Source of the DNA: Aliikangiella coralliicola
GTDB lineage: Bacteria > Pseudomonadota > Gammaproteobacteria > Enterobacterales > Kangiellaceae
Length of the DNA: 64,000 bases
NCBI RefSeq assembly: GCF_007004725.1
Contig: NZ_ML660166.1
Location: 1 to 64,000 of the forward strand
Direction: 5' to 3'
Shown: piece by piece, positions 1-8,500 of the stretch
Layout of the letters: each line of letters starts with the position of its first letter
Position numbering within the stretch: the stretch's first letter is position 1
Program-made: the position numbers and the translations under genes
Notes under the pieces: model-generated
Database searches by the model: none
Seen by the model: the letters and a program-made list of their open reading frames with translations, nothing else
Told to the model about the DNA's origin: nothing

Positions 1-7
1 AATTCAT

Positions 8-1000
8 ATGGCTATCCCTCGTAAAAAACTGGTCGACTCTCAAAACCCCGGCTTTTACCACTGCACCAATCGCTGTGTCCGAAGAACCTTCCTCTGTGGT
101 GTCGACCAACACTCCGGTCGTAACTATGCGCATCGTAAACACTGGCTAGAAAAACGCATGAAAGCGCTCTGTGAGCTTTTCGCGATTGAAATCTATGCCT
201 ATGCCATTATGGATAATCATTATCATATTGTCCTCTACCTCGACCCTAAGGCCCCCTTAAATTGGACCGATGATGAGGTTGCTGAGCGTTGGCTGGAATT
301 GTTTCCCGGACGGCCTGACCAGGCCATTAATCCTCGTTTGAGAGCGATGAAAAAAATGGCGATTCTACATGATACTGAAAGACTGGCACTCTACCGACAA
401 CGACTCGGTGATTTATCCTGGTTTATGCGCCGATTAAATGAGCCATTGGCTAAAAACAGTAATCGGGAAGATGACTGTACCGGGAAGTTCTGGGAAGGTC
501 GTTATACTTCTCAAGCCTTACTTGATGAAGCCGCCCTGTTCTCCTGTATGGCTTATGTCGACCTGAACCCGGTCAGGGCGAAAATTACCGATAAACTGGC
601 CGAGTCTCAGCACACTTCAATCAAACAACGACTCGATAACATTGATTCAGTTAAACAGCTTTGTCCCTGGAAAGATGAGGTCACTCCCGTAGCCGGAAAA
701 GTGAGACCTTACCCACTGCCGATGCGATTGCAGGACTATATTGAACTGGTTGAATGGACTGGTCGCGCTATCGTTAAACCTGAGAAGGCTGACATTCCCG
801 TGCATATCGCCCCCACGCTTGACCGCTTGAACTTACGTAAGAATCATTGGCTTAAACAAATTGAAAACTATGGCAACAATTACTTTCGAGTCGTTGGTAC
901 TATCCAGAAAATTCGGCAGAAAGCCAGGCTGTGGGAGGTTCGCTGTTTACATGGCATTGCTGCTGCTAAGTTGTTGTATAAGTCATCGCGGCAGGAATGA
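8..1000 (+). CDS. REP-associated tyrosine transposase-like protein (Y1_Tnp)
   Basis: Single-strand HUH-family transposase of the IS200/RAYT type, expected to nick and rejoin short palindromic DNA. The HUH metal motif NHYH is at residues 70-73 after a hydrophobic strand (YAYAIMD), and a conserved FWEGRYTSQ block is at about 161-169. The probable catalytic tyrosine is Tyr183 in AYVDLNPVRAK. At 330 residues it is the long form of the family. The first ATG lies only 7 bases into the window, so the ribosome binding site cannot be seen. No inverted terminal repeats are visible around it, but a 24-bp repeat (1326-1349) shared with the second transposase locus lies downstream. Family assignment is firm; activity is inferred. 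Confidence 0.9.
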   Translation: MAIPRKKLVDSQNPGFYHCTNRCVRRTFLCGVDQHSGRNYAHRKHWLEKRMKALCELFAIEIYAYAIMDNHYHIVLYLDPKAPLNWTDDEVAERWLELFPGRPDQAINPRLRAMKKMAILHDTERLALYRQRLGDLSWFMRRLNEPLAKNSNREDDCTGKFWEGRYTSQALLDEAALFSCMAYVDLNPVRAKITDKLAESQHTSIKQRLDNIDSVKQLCPWKDEVTPVAGKVRPYPLPMRLQDYIELVEWTGRAIVKPEKADIPVHIAPTLDRLNLRKNHWLKQIENYGNNYFRVVGTIQKIRQKARLWEVRCLHGIAAAKLLYKSSRQE

Positions 1001-1325
1001 GATTTTCTTTTGGGCGCAACGATGGTTATTCTTTAAACAATTGTTTGGGGGTTGGCGTTGAATTCTGGCTTCTTCGAGTGATCTTAGGTAACAGCCTCAA
1101 TTCATTACATAGTGACATTCTTCTTCGTATCTTGCGAAGGCTGATTTTGTCATGTTTGAATATACTTATTCAATTTTAATTTATTGTACGGAGAGTCCGC
1201 CCCCTTATCGTTTTATCACGACGAGAGAACAGTTTTAAGCAACCTCCTTATAAACTTGAAACAGAAAGGTACTTGATACCGACAAGGTGAGCAGATCGAG
1301 CTGGTACGTTTTCCATCTTTGGCAT

Positions 1326-1349
1326 GCTAATGGGGACACCCAAAATATT
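1326..1349 (+). repeat. 24-bp repeat, copy 1
   Basis: This segment (core GGACACC followed by AAAATATT) matches 3275-3298 in 22 of 24 positions and in the same orientation. Both copies lie close to HUH transposase genes. The GGTGTCC core in inverse orientation also starts at 4556 and 5004. It is a plausible target or end sequence of a RAYT-type element (inference). Confidence 0.6.
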
Positions 1350-1598
1350 CGCAAATAGATAAAAAGGCAAGCATCCTGTCAATTTAAGAACGGCCCGCGT
1401 TGAGTAATAATCAGTCTACTCGTAGCATAACAGGCCACCCATTAATGTTATCAAAAGGAATTCTCTAAAAAAGTTGAAGGGATGTCTGTGAATCACACAG
1501 AGAAGATCAGCCTGTCCCCTTTTCCCCTTTTTAACCCCACTGAGCTTCCCAAACCTATCATAAAAAACAATATTACTTATATATTTTTAAAACCTACA

Positions 1599-1682
1599 AT
1601 GACAAAGTAGTAAAATGGCCGTAAACATCATAATCCTACGTCCATTAAACTGAAAAAATACGAGGCTAATTTGGGGCGCTAC
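1599..1682. repeat. Intergenic ~85-bp repeat, copy A
   Basis: The segment from ATGACAAAGTAGTAAAA to GGGGCGCTAC is a diverged copy of 4754-4840. Both copies contain a short stem: here 1618-1624 against 1637-1643 with one mismatch. On the minus strand the repeat lies just downstream of the small gene 1696-2085, so it sits where a terminator or cassette recombination site would. Its function is unknown. Confidence 0.65.
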
Positions 1683-1695
1683 GTTTTAATTTACC

Positions 1696-2085
1696 TTACA
1701 ATTTATAAAGCATCCAAATCAATGCACCAAAAAACACGCTGAAGAGAATAATACCCAATGCAAATTTCATTCTTAATTTTTCTCCAGGGTCTTTAGATTG
1801 AAACCAGTCTTCCGCATTTCCATAAATCTCATCATCATTAACTAGCGAATACAAAACAACAACAGATAAAATTGCTATACCGATCGCAATCACTTTCAAG
1901 GTTGCGTAAGATATTTCCACTCGAATTAAATCTTTTATAAAATATAGGTAAGTTAAATATATAAAGCTTTGCCCAACAATATTAAGCCAAAAAGCCATAA
2001 AAAGAATAGGAAAATACCTTTCAGACTTAGAGTTCCCTCCAACGTATTTTATAATGACATGCAACTTGCAGATAAATATTTTCAT
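1696..2085 (-). CDS. Small hypothetical membrane protein
   Basis: This 129-residue protein has no family I recognise. Hydrophobic segments at about residues 27-50, 62-82 and 108-127 suggest three membrane spans. The polar stretch between the second and third (DDEIYGNAEDWFQSKDPGEK) would face one side of the membrane. A weak GGA lies 9 bases before the ATG. It is isolated between repeat copy A and a broken transposase, typical of an orphan gene in a mobile zone. The protein-like composition supports it as real, but function is unknown. Confidence 0.6.
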   Translation of the reverse strand: MKIFICKLHVIIKYVGGNSKSERYFPILFMAFWLNIVGQSFIYLTYLYFIKDLIRVEISYATLKVIAIGIAILSVVVLYSLVNDDEIYGNAEDWFQSKDPGEKLRMKFALGIILFSVFFGALIWMLYKL

Positions 2086-2130
2086 AGTTAGCTATCCATT
2101 AATGATGTGAATCATAATAATTACAAAGGG

Positions 2131-2398
2131 TCAGGTCGCGGCATTAATTATAAACTGACATAACCGCTCAATTTCTTTCGAAAAATTGGTATCAAGACTT
2201 ATTTCACGCCGCATTGAACTGGTAATATGACTCATTGAGCCGATATACCCTAACCCTAAATACTCGCCGATTTCCTTTAAGGTGTGGTCGCCAAGGTATT
2301 GGCATAAATAAATTGCAACCTTTCGTTCTTTTAACTAACTATGACGCCCCTTCTTTAACTGCCTGAGTAATCCTAAGGGTAAATTGAATTCCCAAGTT
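2131..2398 (-). pseudogene. 3' fragment of a Y1/RAYT transposase, third copy
   Basis: The sequence closely follows the last ~265 bases of the intact transposase at 3323-4312, including the same GGTCAGGTC at the stop codon and the DnaA-like C-terminal helices. An in-frame TAG replaces a CAG (near 2335), and the gene is cut at about 2398, where an IS3-like end (TGGACACGACTATAG) begins. It is therefore a dead remnant truncated by another element. Confidence 0.85.
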
Positions 2399-2445
2399 TC
2401 AGTGGACACGACTATAGTTTAATTTAAACTAAGGTAAGGTGCCTT

Positions 2446-2598
2446 ATGAAGAAAAGCAAATTTCCAGAAGAATTCAAACAAGAAGTAATGAAATAGGTCT
2501 TTGAACGTGGCTATTCTGTGTCCGATGTTGCCAAGCAATTAGGAGTTTCAGTTTAGAATACAAACAAAAAAGCACCGCCTAATGACAGTGTTTTCAAG
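2446..2598 (+). pseudogene. IS3-family orfA remnant
   Basis: The frame starting at 2446 reads MKKSKFPEEFKQEVMK, stop, then VFERGYSVSDVAKQLGVSV, stop. This is the N-terminal helix-turn-helix of IS3-family OrfA proteins (HTH_Tnp_1). Stop codons at 2494-2496 and 2554-2556 kill it and the rest of the element is missing. The preceding TGGACACGACTATAGTTTAA at 2403 looks like an IS end abutting the truncated transposase. No orfB is visible. Confidence 0.75.
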
Positions 2599-2662
2599 TG
2601 AAGATTCACTGGAAGCTACGTGTGTAGCCGTCCGTGTTTATGTGGATTTTCGTAGGTATCCT

Positions 2663-3064
2663 CTATCTGCTATTTGATTGGATTATCGATTCAATACCAT
2701 TCTTAGCTAGACAATTTTCAATAAACTTTGCTTCTGTCGAAGTACCTTCAAATAAAACTTCGTCTTTTTTCGCAAGCATATCTTTAACCTCTTCCATACT
2801 GAGACCTAAAGTATTTCTTAGCACTTTAATTGAGAAAGTTCTTTTTTTCTTATCCATTAAAACAACGGAATGTACTCCTTCCTCATCTAATAACAGATTT
2901 CTCAACTCTTCAGGAGTATCATCGCCATCTACTTCATAGGCTTGACCACATGAAGCACAGCGAAATGACTTGTACCATACAACTTTTTTCTCTGAATACG
3001 ATTGTCCAATTCGGAGTTCTCCACTATTTTTGCAACCGTCACATTTAATAATTTGACTTATCAT
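2663..3064 (-). CDS. Probable Rhs-tip immunity protein (zinc ribbon plus L7/L12-C-terminal-like domain)
   Basis: The 133-residue protein has an N-terminal CDGC...CASC pair of CxxC knuckles (residues ~9-41), which look like a zinc ribbon. The C-terminal part (about 75-130) resembles the ribosomal L7/L12 C-terminal domain: IKVLRNTLGLSMEEVKDML, then a glycine-rich turn and a KNGIES-type end. Its ATG overlaps the TGA of the upstream Rhs-tip fragment as ATGA, the usual coupling of toxin tip and immunity gene. The immunity role is inferred from that position. The domain resemblance is by eye. An alternative is a free-standing regulator. Confidence 0.65.
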   Translation of the reverse strand: MISQIIKCDGCKNSGELRIGQSYSEKKVVWYKSFRCASCGQAYEVDGDDTPEELRNLLLDEEGVHSVVLMDKKKRTFSIKVLRNTLGLSMEEVKDMLAKKDEVLFEGTSTEAKFIENCLAKNGIESIIQSNSR

Positions 3065-3272
3065 TCATTCCATCTTCTCATTCTTTCATAACGAGAAACA
3101 ATTTGATCAAAAAACTCGTCCCCTCTTAGTACATACCTGCCAGGCGCATGATGATGTCCCATTTTTCCTCGTTTCCACCATCTATGATGTAGTTCCTCAT
3201 GGATAATAGTATTTCTTAAATCTGCTCTTGAGTTAAATCTTTTTTTCCAATTTGAGTTCCTTCTCTAAACAT
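3061..3272 (-). pseudogene. Orphan Rhs C-terminal toxin tip with HEELHH motif, frameshifted
   Basis: Minus-strand reading from ATG at 3272 gives MFREGTQIGKK. A shift at a run of seven A (before 3236) is needed to enter the frame RFNSRADLRNTIIHEELHHR, which ends in RYERMRRWNE, stop at 3061-3063. HEELHH followed by WWKRG and HHHAPG recalls tip domains at the C-termini of Rhs proteins, and HExxH would suggest a metal-dependent hydrolase. No Rhs core precedes it: the 24-bp repeat at 3275-3298 abuts the start. It overlaps the downstream immunity gene by ATGA. Either a decayed orphan tip or a -1 frameshifted small toxin gene; the former is simpler. Confidence 0.65.
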
Positions 3273-3274
3273 TG

Positions 3275-3298
3275 GCTAATGTGGACACCGAAAATATT
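3275..3298 (+). repeat. 24-bp repeat, copy 2
   Basis: Matches 1326-1349 in 22 of 24 positions. It sits exactly between the start of the orphan Rhs tip (3272) and the inverted repeat that bounds the transposase (3321), so it marks the probable junction where the tip was separated from a former rhs gene. Confidence 0.6.
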
Positions 3299-3320
3299 TC
3301 TCAAACGGATCATTACAATA

Positions 3321-4358
3321 GGTCAGGTCACGTTATTAATTATAAACTGACATAACTGCTCAATTTCTTTTGACAAATTGATATCAAAACCTATTTCACG
3401 CCGCATCGTGCTGGTGATATGACTCACAGATCCGATATGCCCTAACCCGAAATATTCGCCTATTTCCTTTAAGGTGTGGTCACCAAGGTACTGGCATAAA
3501 TAAATCGCAACCTTTCGCTCTCGTAACTGACTATGTCGCCCTTTTTTTAGCTGCCTGAGTAAACCTAATGGTAACTGATAGTAATTCGCGGTATTTCGCG
3601 TAATTTGTTGAATCGACAATCCGTGCGGAACGATTTTGTTGACCCAATCCTTTTGTTTCACTTCGGGAATTTTCTCTGCTTTTAGCCATTCGACAAATTC
3701 CTTCTCACCAATTACTGAAGCAATATTACCTCGGCTGTAAAACCGTGTGAGTTCTTCACTATTTCCCTGGGCGACATATTTCGCATAGCCAGAATAGCGT
3801 TGTTTAGCACCCAGCATTCCATAGGTTTGGTCACGCTCCAACCATTCTGGACTTTCAGCTTGATTGACATAAGCGGGATAACTCGACCACGGGTAATTCA
3901 CTAACGCCTCCACCATCGTTTTTTTGGTTTCAATGGGGTTTCGATGAATATAACGAGAAAGCTGCAATAAGTAGGCATCGTTATCAATTAAAATTGACTT
4001 AAAGCGACCTCTAAAAATTGCTCCATCCGATTTGGCAAGGCGATTGTGACGCTGCGTATAGACGCCATTGACATGACGCATGGCCCGACTCAGGTTAGCA
4101 CGTGGGGTTTGAATTAAAAGATGGTAATGATTGGTCATTAAGCAGTACGCATGCACAACAATACCAAATCGCTTGGCCGCTTCTTCCAAAGTCGCTAAAA
4201 ATGCCTTGAAATATTCTCCGGAACGAAAAATCTTAACCCGGCCTCGGTCCATACCACGATTCATCACGTGGTAGTAAGCATCTTCATATTCTAGTCGTTC
4301 GGCTCGGGGCATATGAAAATCATAGTAGGCACTTAGTTATTAATCAAGTGACCTGACC
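3321..4358. mobile_element. RAYT-type element bounded by 11-bp inverted repeats
   Basis: GGTCAGGTCAC at 3321-3331 is the exact reverse complement of GTGACCTGACC at 4348-4358. The two repeats enclose the transposase gene 3323-4312, and the left one covers its stop codon. The flanking TTATTAAT/TAATCAA bases are also similar. The same GGTCAGGTC terminus occurs at the end of the truncated copy at 2131. I see no clear target duplication. The boundaries are my inference from this symmetry. Confidence 0.65.
3323..4312 (-). CDS. REP-associated tyrosine transposase with DnaA-like C-terminal HTH
   Basis: This 329-residue HUH transposase begins MPRAERLEYEDAYYHVMNRG. NHYH lies in AYCLMTNHYHLLIQTP (about residues 61-64), and the likely nucleophile is the Tyr in LSRYIHRNP. 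The last ~70 residues (RERKVAIYLCQYLG..., then LKEIGEYFGLGHIGSVSH) resemble the DNA-binding helix-turn-helix of DnaA, a known fusion in this family. The gene is intact and is bounded by 11-bp inverted repeats. A degenerate relative remains at 2131-2398. It probably moves or amplifies small palindromic repeats. Confidence 0.92.
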   Translation of the reverse strand: MPRAERLEYEDAYYHVMNRGMDRGRVKIFRSGEYFKAFLATLEEAAKRFGIVVHAYCLMTNHYHLLIQTPRANLSRAMRHVNGVYTQRHNRLAKSDGAIFRGRFKSILIDNDAYLLQLSRYIHRNPIETKKTMVEALVNYPWSSYPAYVNQAESPEWLERDQTYGMLGAKQRYSGYAKYVAQGNSEELTRFYSRGNIASVIGEKEFVEWLKAEKIPEVKQKDWVNKIVPHGLSIQQITRNTANYYQLPLGLLRQLKKGRHSQLRERKVAIYLCQYLGDHTLKEIGEYFGLGHIGSVSHITSTMRREIGFDINLSKEIEQLCQFIINNVT

Positions 4359-4753
4359 CGTTATCTCGTTATTTTTCCCTTCATCGTTTATTCCTCTCTG
4401 AAATCAAGAAAATTTGAGAACAACCCACATTGAAATTTCCGTTTCGACTAAATCAATTAATTTCAATTTATCGAGGCTTGTCTCTGTAGAAATTTATTCT
4501 CTGAAAATCATTCTCAATTGAAGAGAAACTCAAAATTTTAACCTTTTTAAATTATGGGTGTCCTTTAATATTTGAATCAAGCAACAAGTGGTGTAAATTA
4601 CGCCACTCAGTAACCTCTTCAAACTTCTCAAACCTGTCGCAAAAAGCAACATCGCTTGTGTATTTTTAAATCCTACGATAGCAATTCGACAATTTTTACA
4701 ATGGTGTTTGGGAAAAACAACGACGAGAATTTGGGAGACTGAAAAAAACTAAG

Positions 4754-4840
4754 ATGACAAAGTGGTAAAACGGTCGTAAAACTTCAAAATCCTACGACCA
4801 TTAACTTGGAAAAAACTACGATGCCAATTTGGCGCGCTAC
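4754..4840. repeat. Intergenic ~85-bp repeat, copy B
   Basis: This copy aligns with 1599-1682 along its length, from ATGACAAAGTGGTAAAA to TTGGCGCGCTAC. It contains a perfect 7-bp stem (GGTCGTA 4772-4778 with TACGACC 4793-4799). The stem positions are only partly kept in copy A, where one base pair is lost. The AACTACGATGCCAATTTGG block also recurs in degenerate form just upstream. Function is unknown. Confidence 0.65.
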
Positions 4841-4882
4841 AGGAAAGTCGATTTGGGTGAATAAGAACTTAGCTCAAATCTA

Positions 4883-4965
4883 ATCTGACAGGCACTTCGA
4901 AAAAACGGGTAACTGTCAGATCAAGTCTGAACTACTACACCTACAGCTTATGAAGTTGCAGGTGT
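4883..4965. other. Two adjacent hairpins downstream of the Rhs immunity gene
   Basis: ATCTGACAG (4883-4891) pairs perfectly with CTGTCAGAT (4913-4921). ACACCTACA (4937-4945) pairs with TGCAGGTGT (4957-4965) with one mismatch. They lie downstream of the minus-strand Rhs and immunity genes and could help end transcription, though no T-run follows on that strand. Confidence 0.4.
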
Positions 4966-5029
4966 ACACTAACTGAGTGTCCGGAATTTTTGGGGAAGAT
5001 CAGGGTGTCCTTTATCTTGCTCACTTATT

Positions 5030-5545
5030 TCAAGTATACATTTTTTTACCTGCTGCTAAGTTTTCGAGAAAAACAGGCAAGGATTCACAAACTTTTGCAG
5101 GAACACCACTATGTGTCCAATAAATACTCCCATCGTTAATTACATAAACTTCAAATCCGAACTCATCATCTAAAAAACCCACTCTTGCACATGGTTCTCC
5201 AATATATCCCTCAACTTCTTGAGTTAATTCAAAATCTTCCTGAAGTTTAAAATCAGGCTCTTCAATCAGAGAAATATTTCTGTAATCAGCATACCCGAAT
5301 ATTCGAGCTCTCATCATTCTTGAAGACTCTGACTCATCCAAATCGAAATACATAACATCCCTATCACCAGATTCCTTTTCTTCGAAATGAAGTTCTAATT
5401 GGCCGAATTCTTTGGCAATTGATAAAAACTGAGCAAAAATTCGTTTGTCCTCAGTAAAAACCAAATTTTCTTCATTTAGCTGTCTATCAAGACTCCATCC
5501 TGCCTCAGTTAGTACTTTTAAAAGCTCTTTTGTATATTTTTGCAT
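5030..5545 (-). CDS. SUKH-3-like immunity protein for the adjacent Rhs toxin
   Basis: This 171-residue protein has the outline of SUKH-3 family immunity proteins: an N-terminal VLTEAGWSLDRQL segment, a FLSIAKEFGQLEL helix-strand, and a C-terminal FGFEVYVINDGSIYWTHSGV strand pair followed by FLENLAAGKK. SUKH proteins commonly protect against nucleic-acid-targeting toxin tips, including YwqJ-type deaminases. The gene begins 19 bases after the stop of the rhs gene on the same strand, so the two are probably co-transcribed. Family assignment is by pattern only; the pairing with the toxin is inferred from position. Confidence 0.75.
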   Translation of the reverse strand: MQKYTKELLKVLTEAGWSLDRQLNEENLVFTEDKRIFAQFLSIAKEFGQLELHFEEKESGDRDVMYFDLDESESSRMMRARIFGYADYRNISLIEEPDFKLQEDFELTQEVEGYIGEPCARVGFLDDEFGFEVYVINDGSIYWTHSGVPAKVCESLPVFLENLAAGKKMYT

Positions 5546-5564
5546 ATTAGTCTACGTTACCCAA

Positions 5565-8500
5565 TTATTTCTTCTTATTTACATCTTCAACGCCAAAATC
5601 TTCCAACGGAGGCTTACATGAACCACATGCTTCCTTAGGCTTTCCAACACCTTTGCGAGCTGAAGTTTCTCTTATATCACTTTTTGCACCTTTTAGAACA
5701 GCTCTAGCCTGTTCCTTAGTTTTTATTTTTTTGCCGGTTGCTTTTTCGACATCATTAAGAATCTTGGTCAAACAAGCCGCCTCAGCGCAATTTCCGTGGG
5801 CTCCGGTTCTCATATCTTCGGGGACATTTCCATACGCGTCCTTGACTACAGGGTGAACTTCAATAGTTTTTCCTGCTTCTTTGCTACCAGCAGAATAATA
5901 CTTTTCGCCAGTAACTGACGCAGTTTCTTCGGATACCTTTATTGTACCTGCCGCCCCTCTTTTTCCATAGCCTTTCCCACTAGCCCTTGCGTCTGCCACA
6001 GCTCGCTCAGCTTTAGCGCCAAGAGTACTAGGCTCACCAGTATCTTCCATAGGACCTTCGGCATTATCAGTTTCAACTTTGGTATTAGAACTTCTATTTC
6101 TTCTTTTCTGAACGCCCTTCTCTATCAGCTTTCCTATAACTACAACGGTACCTGTTGCAACTACAGCCTTAACGGCTGTTCCAACCTCTATTCCTGACTC
6201 AACGGCACCCGGTGTACAGGCAATACACTCTTCTGCCTCGATATGGACTTCGGTATAGTCGCTCGCAATTCCAAGTCCAGCTCCATAAGCAGTTTCTTCT
6301 AAATACCCACTCGGATCCTTTCCAGCTAGCGGATTATTTCTTATGTATGAATACGGATTTATCGATTGACTATGACCGGGATCAACTATAAACGGGTCAA
6401 CAGAAAGGAACCGACCCAAATTATAATCATAAACCCGCCCATTCATATGAATGAGCTCAGCATCATCCAGATGCTCATGGTCAGTAAACCCACGGTCAGT
6501 CTGTAACTCAAAACCATCTAAAGAAGCAATCTGCGTCAATGTCGCCGGATTAGCCGGGTCAACCAGTTCCAGAGTTCCCTTCCGCGGCTTACCAAAGGGG
6601 TCATAACTCTTATTATCAACCACCTCACCAGTCTCATCGGTAATGGTCACCACAGAGCCCAACCGGTCACGGTGCACAAAGCCGACTTTATAGCTGGTGT
6701 CGCTACTATTCACCGTTTCAGTCACAATCGCATCACCCAGGTAAAGCTTCTTCTCGGTTTTGCCGTTATGCGTGATTTCTTCATACACCTTGTCAACATA
6801 ACGAGTCACTTCATCACCACCGGAAATGCCTTTCTTAACCTGCTTATAACGCATCTGGTCAGCGCCATAAGAGAATAAGCTGGTCACGCCATTGCGATTA
6901 ATCGACACCGGTTTGTTAAAGGCATTGTAAGCAATGGTTTTACCATCACCAGAGAGCAAGTTACCATTATTGTCGTAACTAAAGGTTTTGGTGCCACCAC
7001 TATTAATCTTGGTAACCGAGTAAACCGCGTTAGGACCGGCATTGCCATTTGACTTAGCAACGGTGCCATAAACATAACTGGTCGCGTAATCATCCTTCCT
7101 GGTTAAATTCCCCACCTTGTCATAGTCATAAGTAATGTCATTTTCAGCGACACCACCAATGTCACGGGAAGAAACTTTAAGGCGATGTAACGCGTCATAG
7201 GTATAAGTTTCCTTTGAAATAATCGTCTGACCATTGCGCTTATTCTCAACCGTCTGGGTTTTCAGGTTACCAAAGCCGTCGTACAAATATTCAATACGAT
7301 GTCGCTGAGATGCACCAGTCGTTGTATTGGTGTAAACCTCCTTCATCTGGCCGGTCTCATCCCAATACTCAAAACCTTCGGTTAACACCCCGTTGGCTTT
7401 CTTCGCTTCCAGCAGTTGACCCCGTGCATCCATCTTATCGATTTGGTGATACACATAACCGCTCGCCGCATTTTTGGCCTGAGTCAGGTAACCCCGCTCG
7501 TTATAAATGTTCTCAACCGTTAATCCCGTTGGATAGGTCACCGCTTTAACGCGACCATAGTTGCCATCATACTGAGTCGATACCTTGTAAGCCGTTCCGT
7601 CAATATTGGTAATCGTCTCAAAGGGGCGACACCAGGCATCATAACCATAGCTCTTGGAAAAGCTCTCACCGGCCGGCAGGTTAAGACGAGTTTCCCCATC
7701 CGGCAATCCTTCACACTGTGAGTCATAGCTAAAGGAGGCTTCTGCACTGCTGGTATTACTCGGTGTCGGGATAACATTCAGATAACGATACTGCAAACGA
7801 CCTAAATCGTCATACGCGTAATAGTAAGTATCCCCATTGGCATCCAGCTCGCTGTAGACTTCACCAAACCCGGTATAGGCAAAAGTCTTAGTCCCCATAT
7901 TCGGGTCGTTGACGTATTTCTTCTGGCCTAGTGCGTTGTATTCCGCTTTAATCGGATTGCCGTTACCATCCTGCAAGACAATCGGGTTACCCGATGAGTC
8001 ATAGGCATACTGGGTGATAATATCTTGTGTGCCATCATATTGACTGGTTTGCATCAATTGGCCGTTACCGCTATAGGTTCGGCTCATTGAATTGGTCACA
8101 CCGTTAATCACATCCGTCGCACTAATCGAAGTGAGATGGCCGCTATAAGCGTAAATCACTTCCATTTTATTATTGTACGGCTGGCTGACACTTTTCTTGG
8201 TTAATCTACCCAGTGCATCATAACTGTCATAGGTTGTACCCAAGGTTTCAGAAGCACTTCCGGAAGGAATGGATTCAAACGTCATTCGACCCAGATTATC
8301 GTATTGGGCTTTGACAAAAATAGCGGTGCCGTCAAACCCTTCAGTTTTGCTATAAATGACGCGATTCAACTGGTCTTTATATTCAACAGACTCTGGTGCG
8401 CCGGCTGAATAGGTCGTCACCTTATATCGAATATTGGTATCCGATAAGCCATCACAACCATTATTACAGGTGGCATAACGCAGGTAACTGGGTTGTCCCG

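Larger units (their letters stand above)
1001..1695. other. Intergenic region with repeats, no gene recognised
   Basis: About 700 bases follow the first transposase. Short open frames overlapping the end of the transposase have no coding character. The region contains one copy of a 24-bp repeat (1326-1349) and one copy of a longer intergenic repeat (1599-1682), both listed separately, plus a C/T-rich stretch near 1515-1535. It probably represents remnants of inserted elements. Confidence 0.6.
4359..5029. other. Intergenic region with repeats and hairpins, no gene recognised
   Basis: About 670 A/T-rich bases separate the transposase from the Rhs immunity gene. They contain repeat copy B (4754-4840), a weaker tandem relative of it upstream (about 4660-4740, sharing AATCCTACGA and GGAAAAACAACGA), two hairpins (4883-4921, 4937-4965), and GGGTGTCCTTTA at 4556 and 5004. 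Translation in all frames gives nothing that looks coding. Confidence 0.6.

Noticed and set aside
1599-4840. Repeat copies as integron attC sites
   Set aside because: The copies are not bordered by RYYYAAC/GTTRRRY core sites and no integrase or cassette array is visible.
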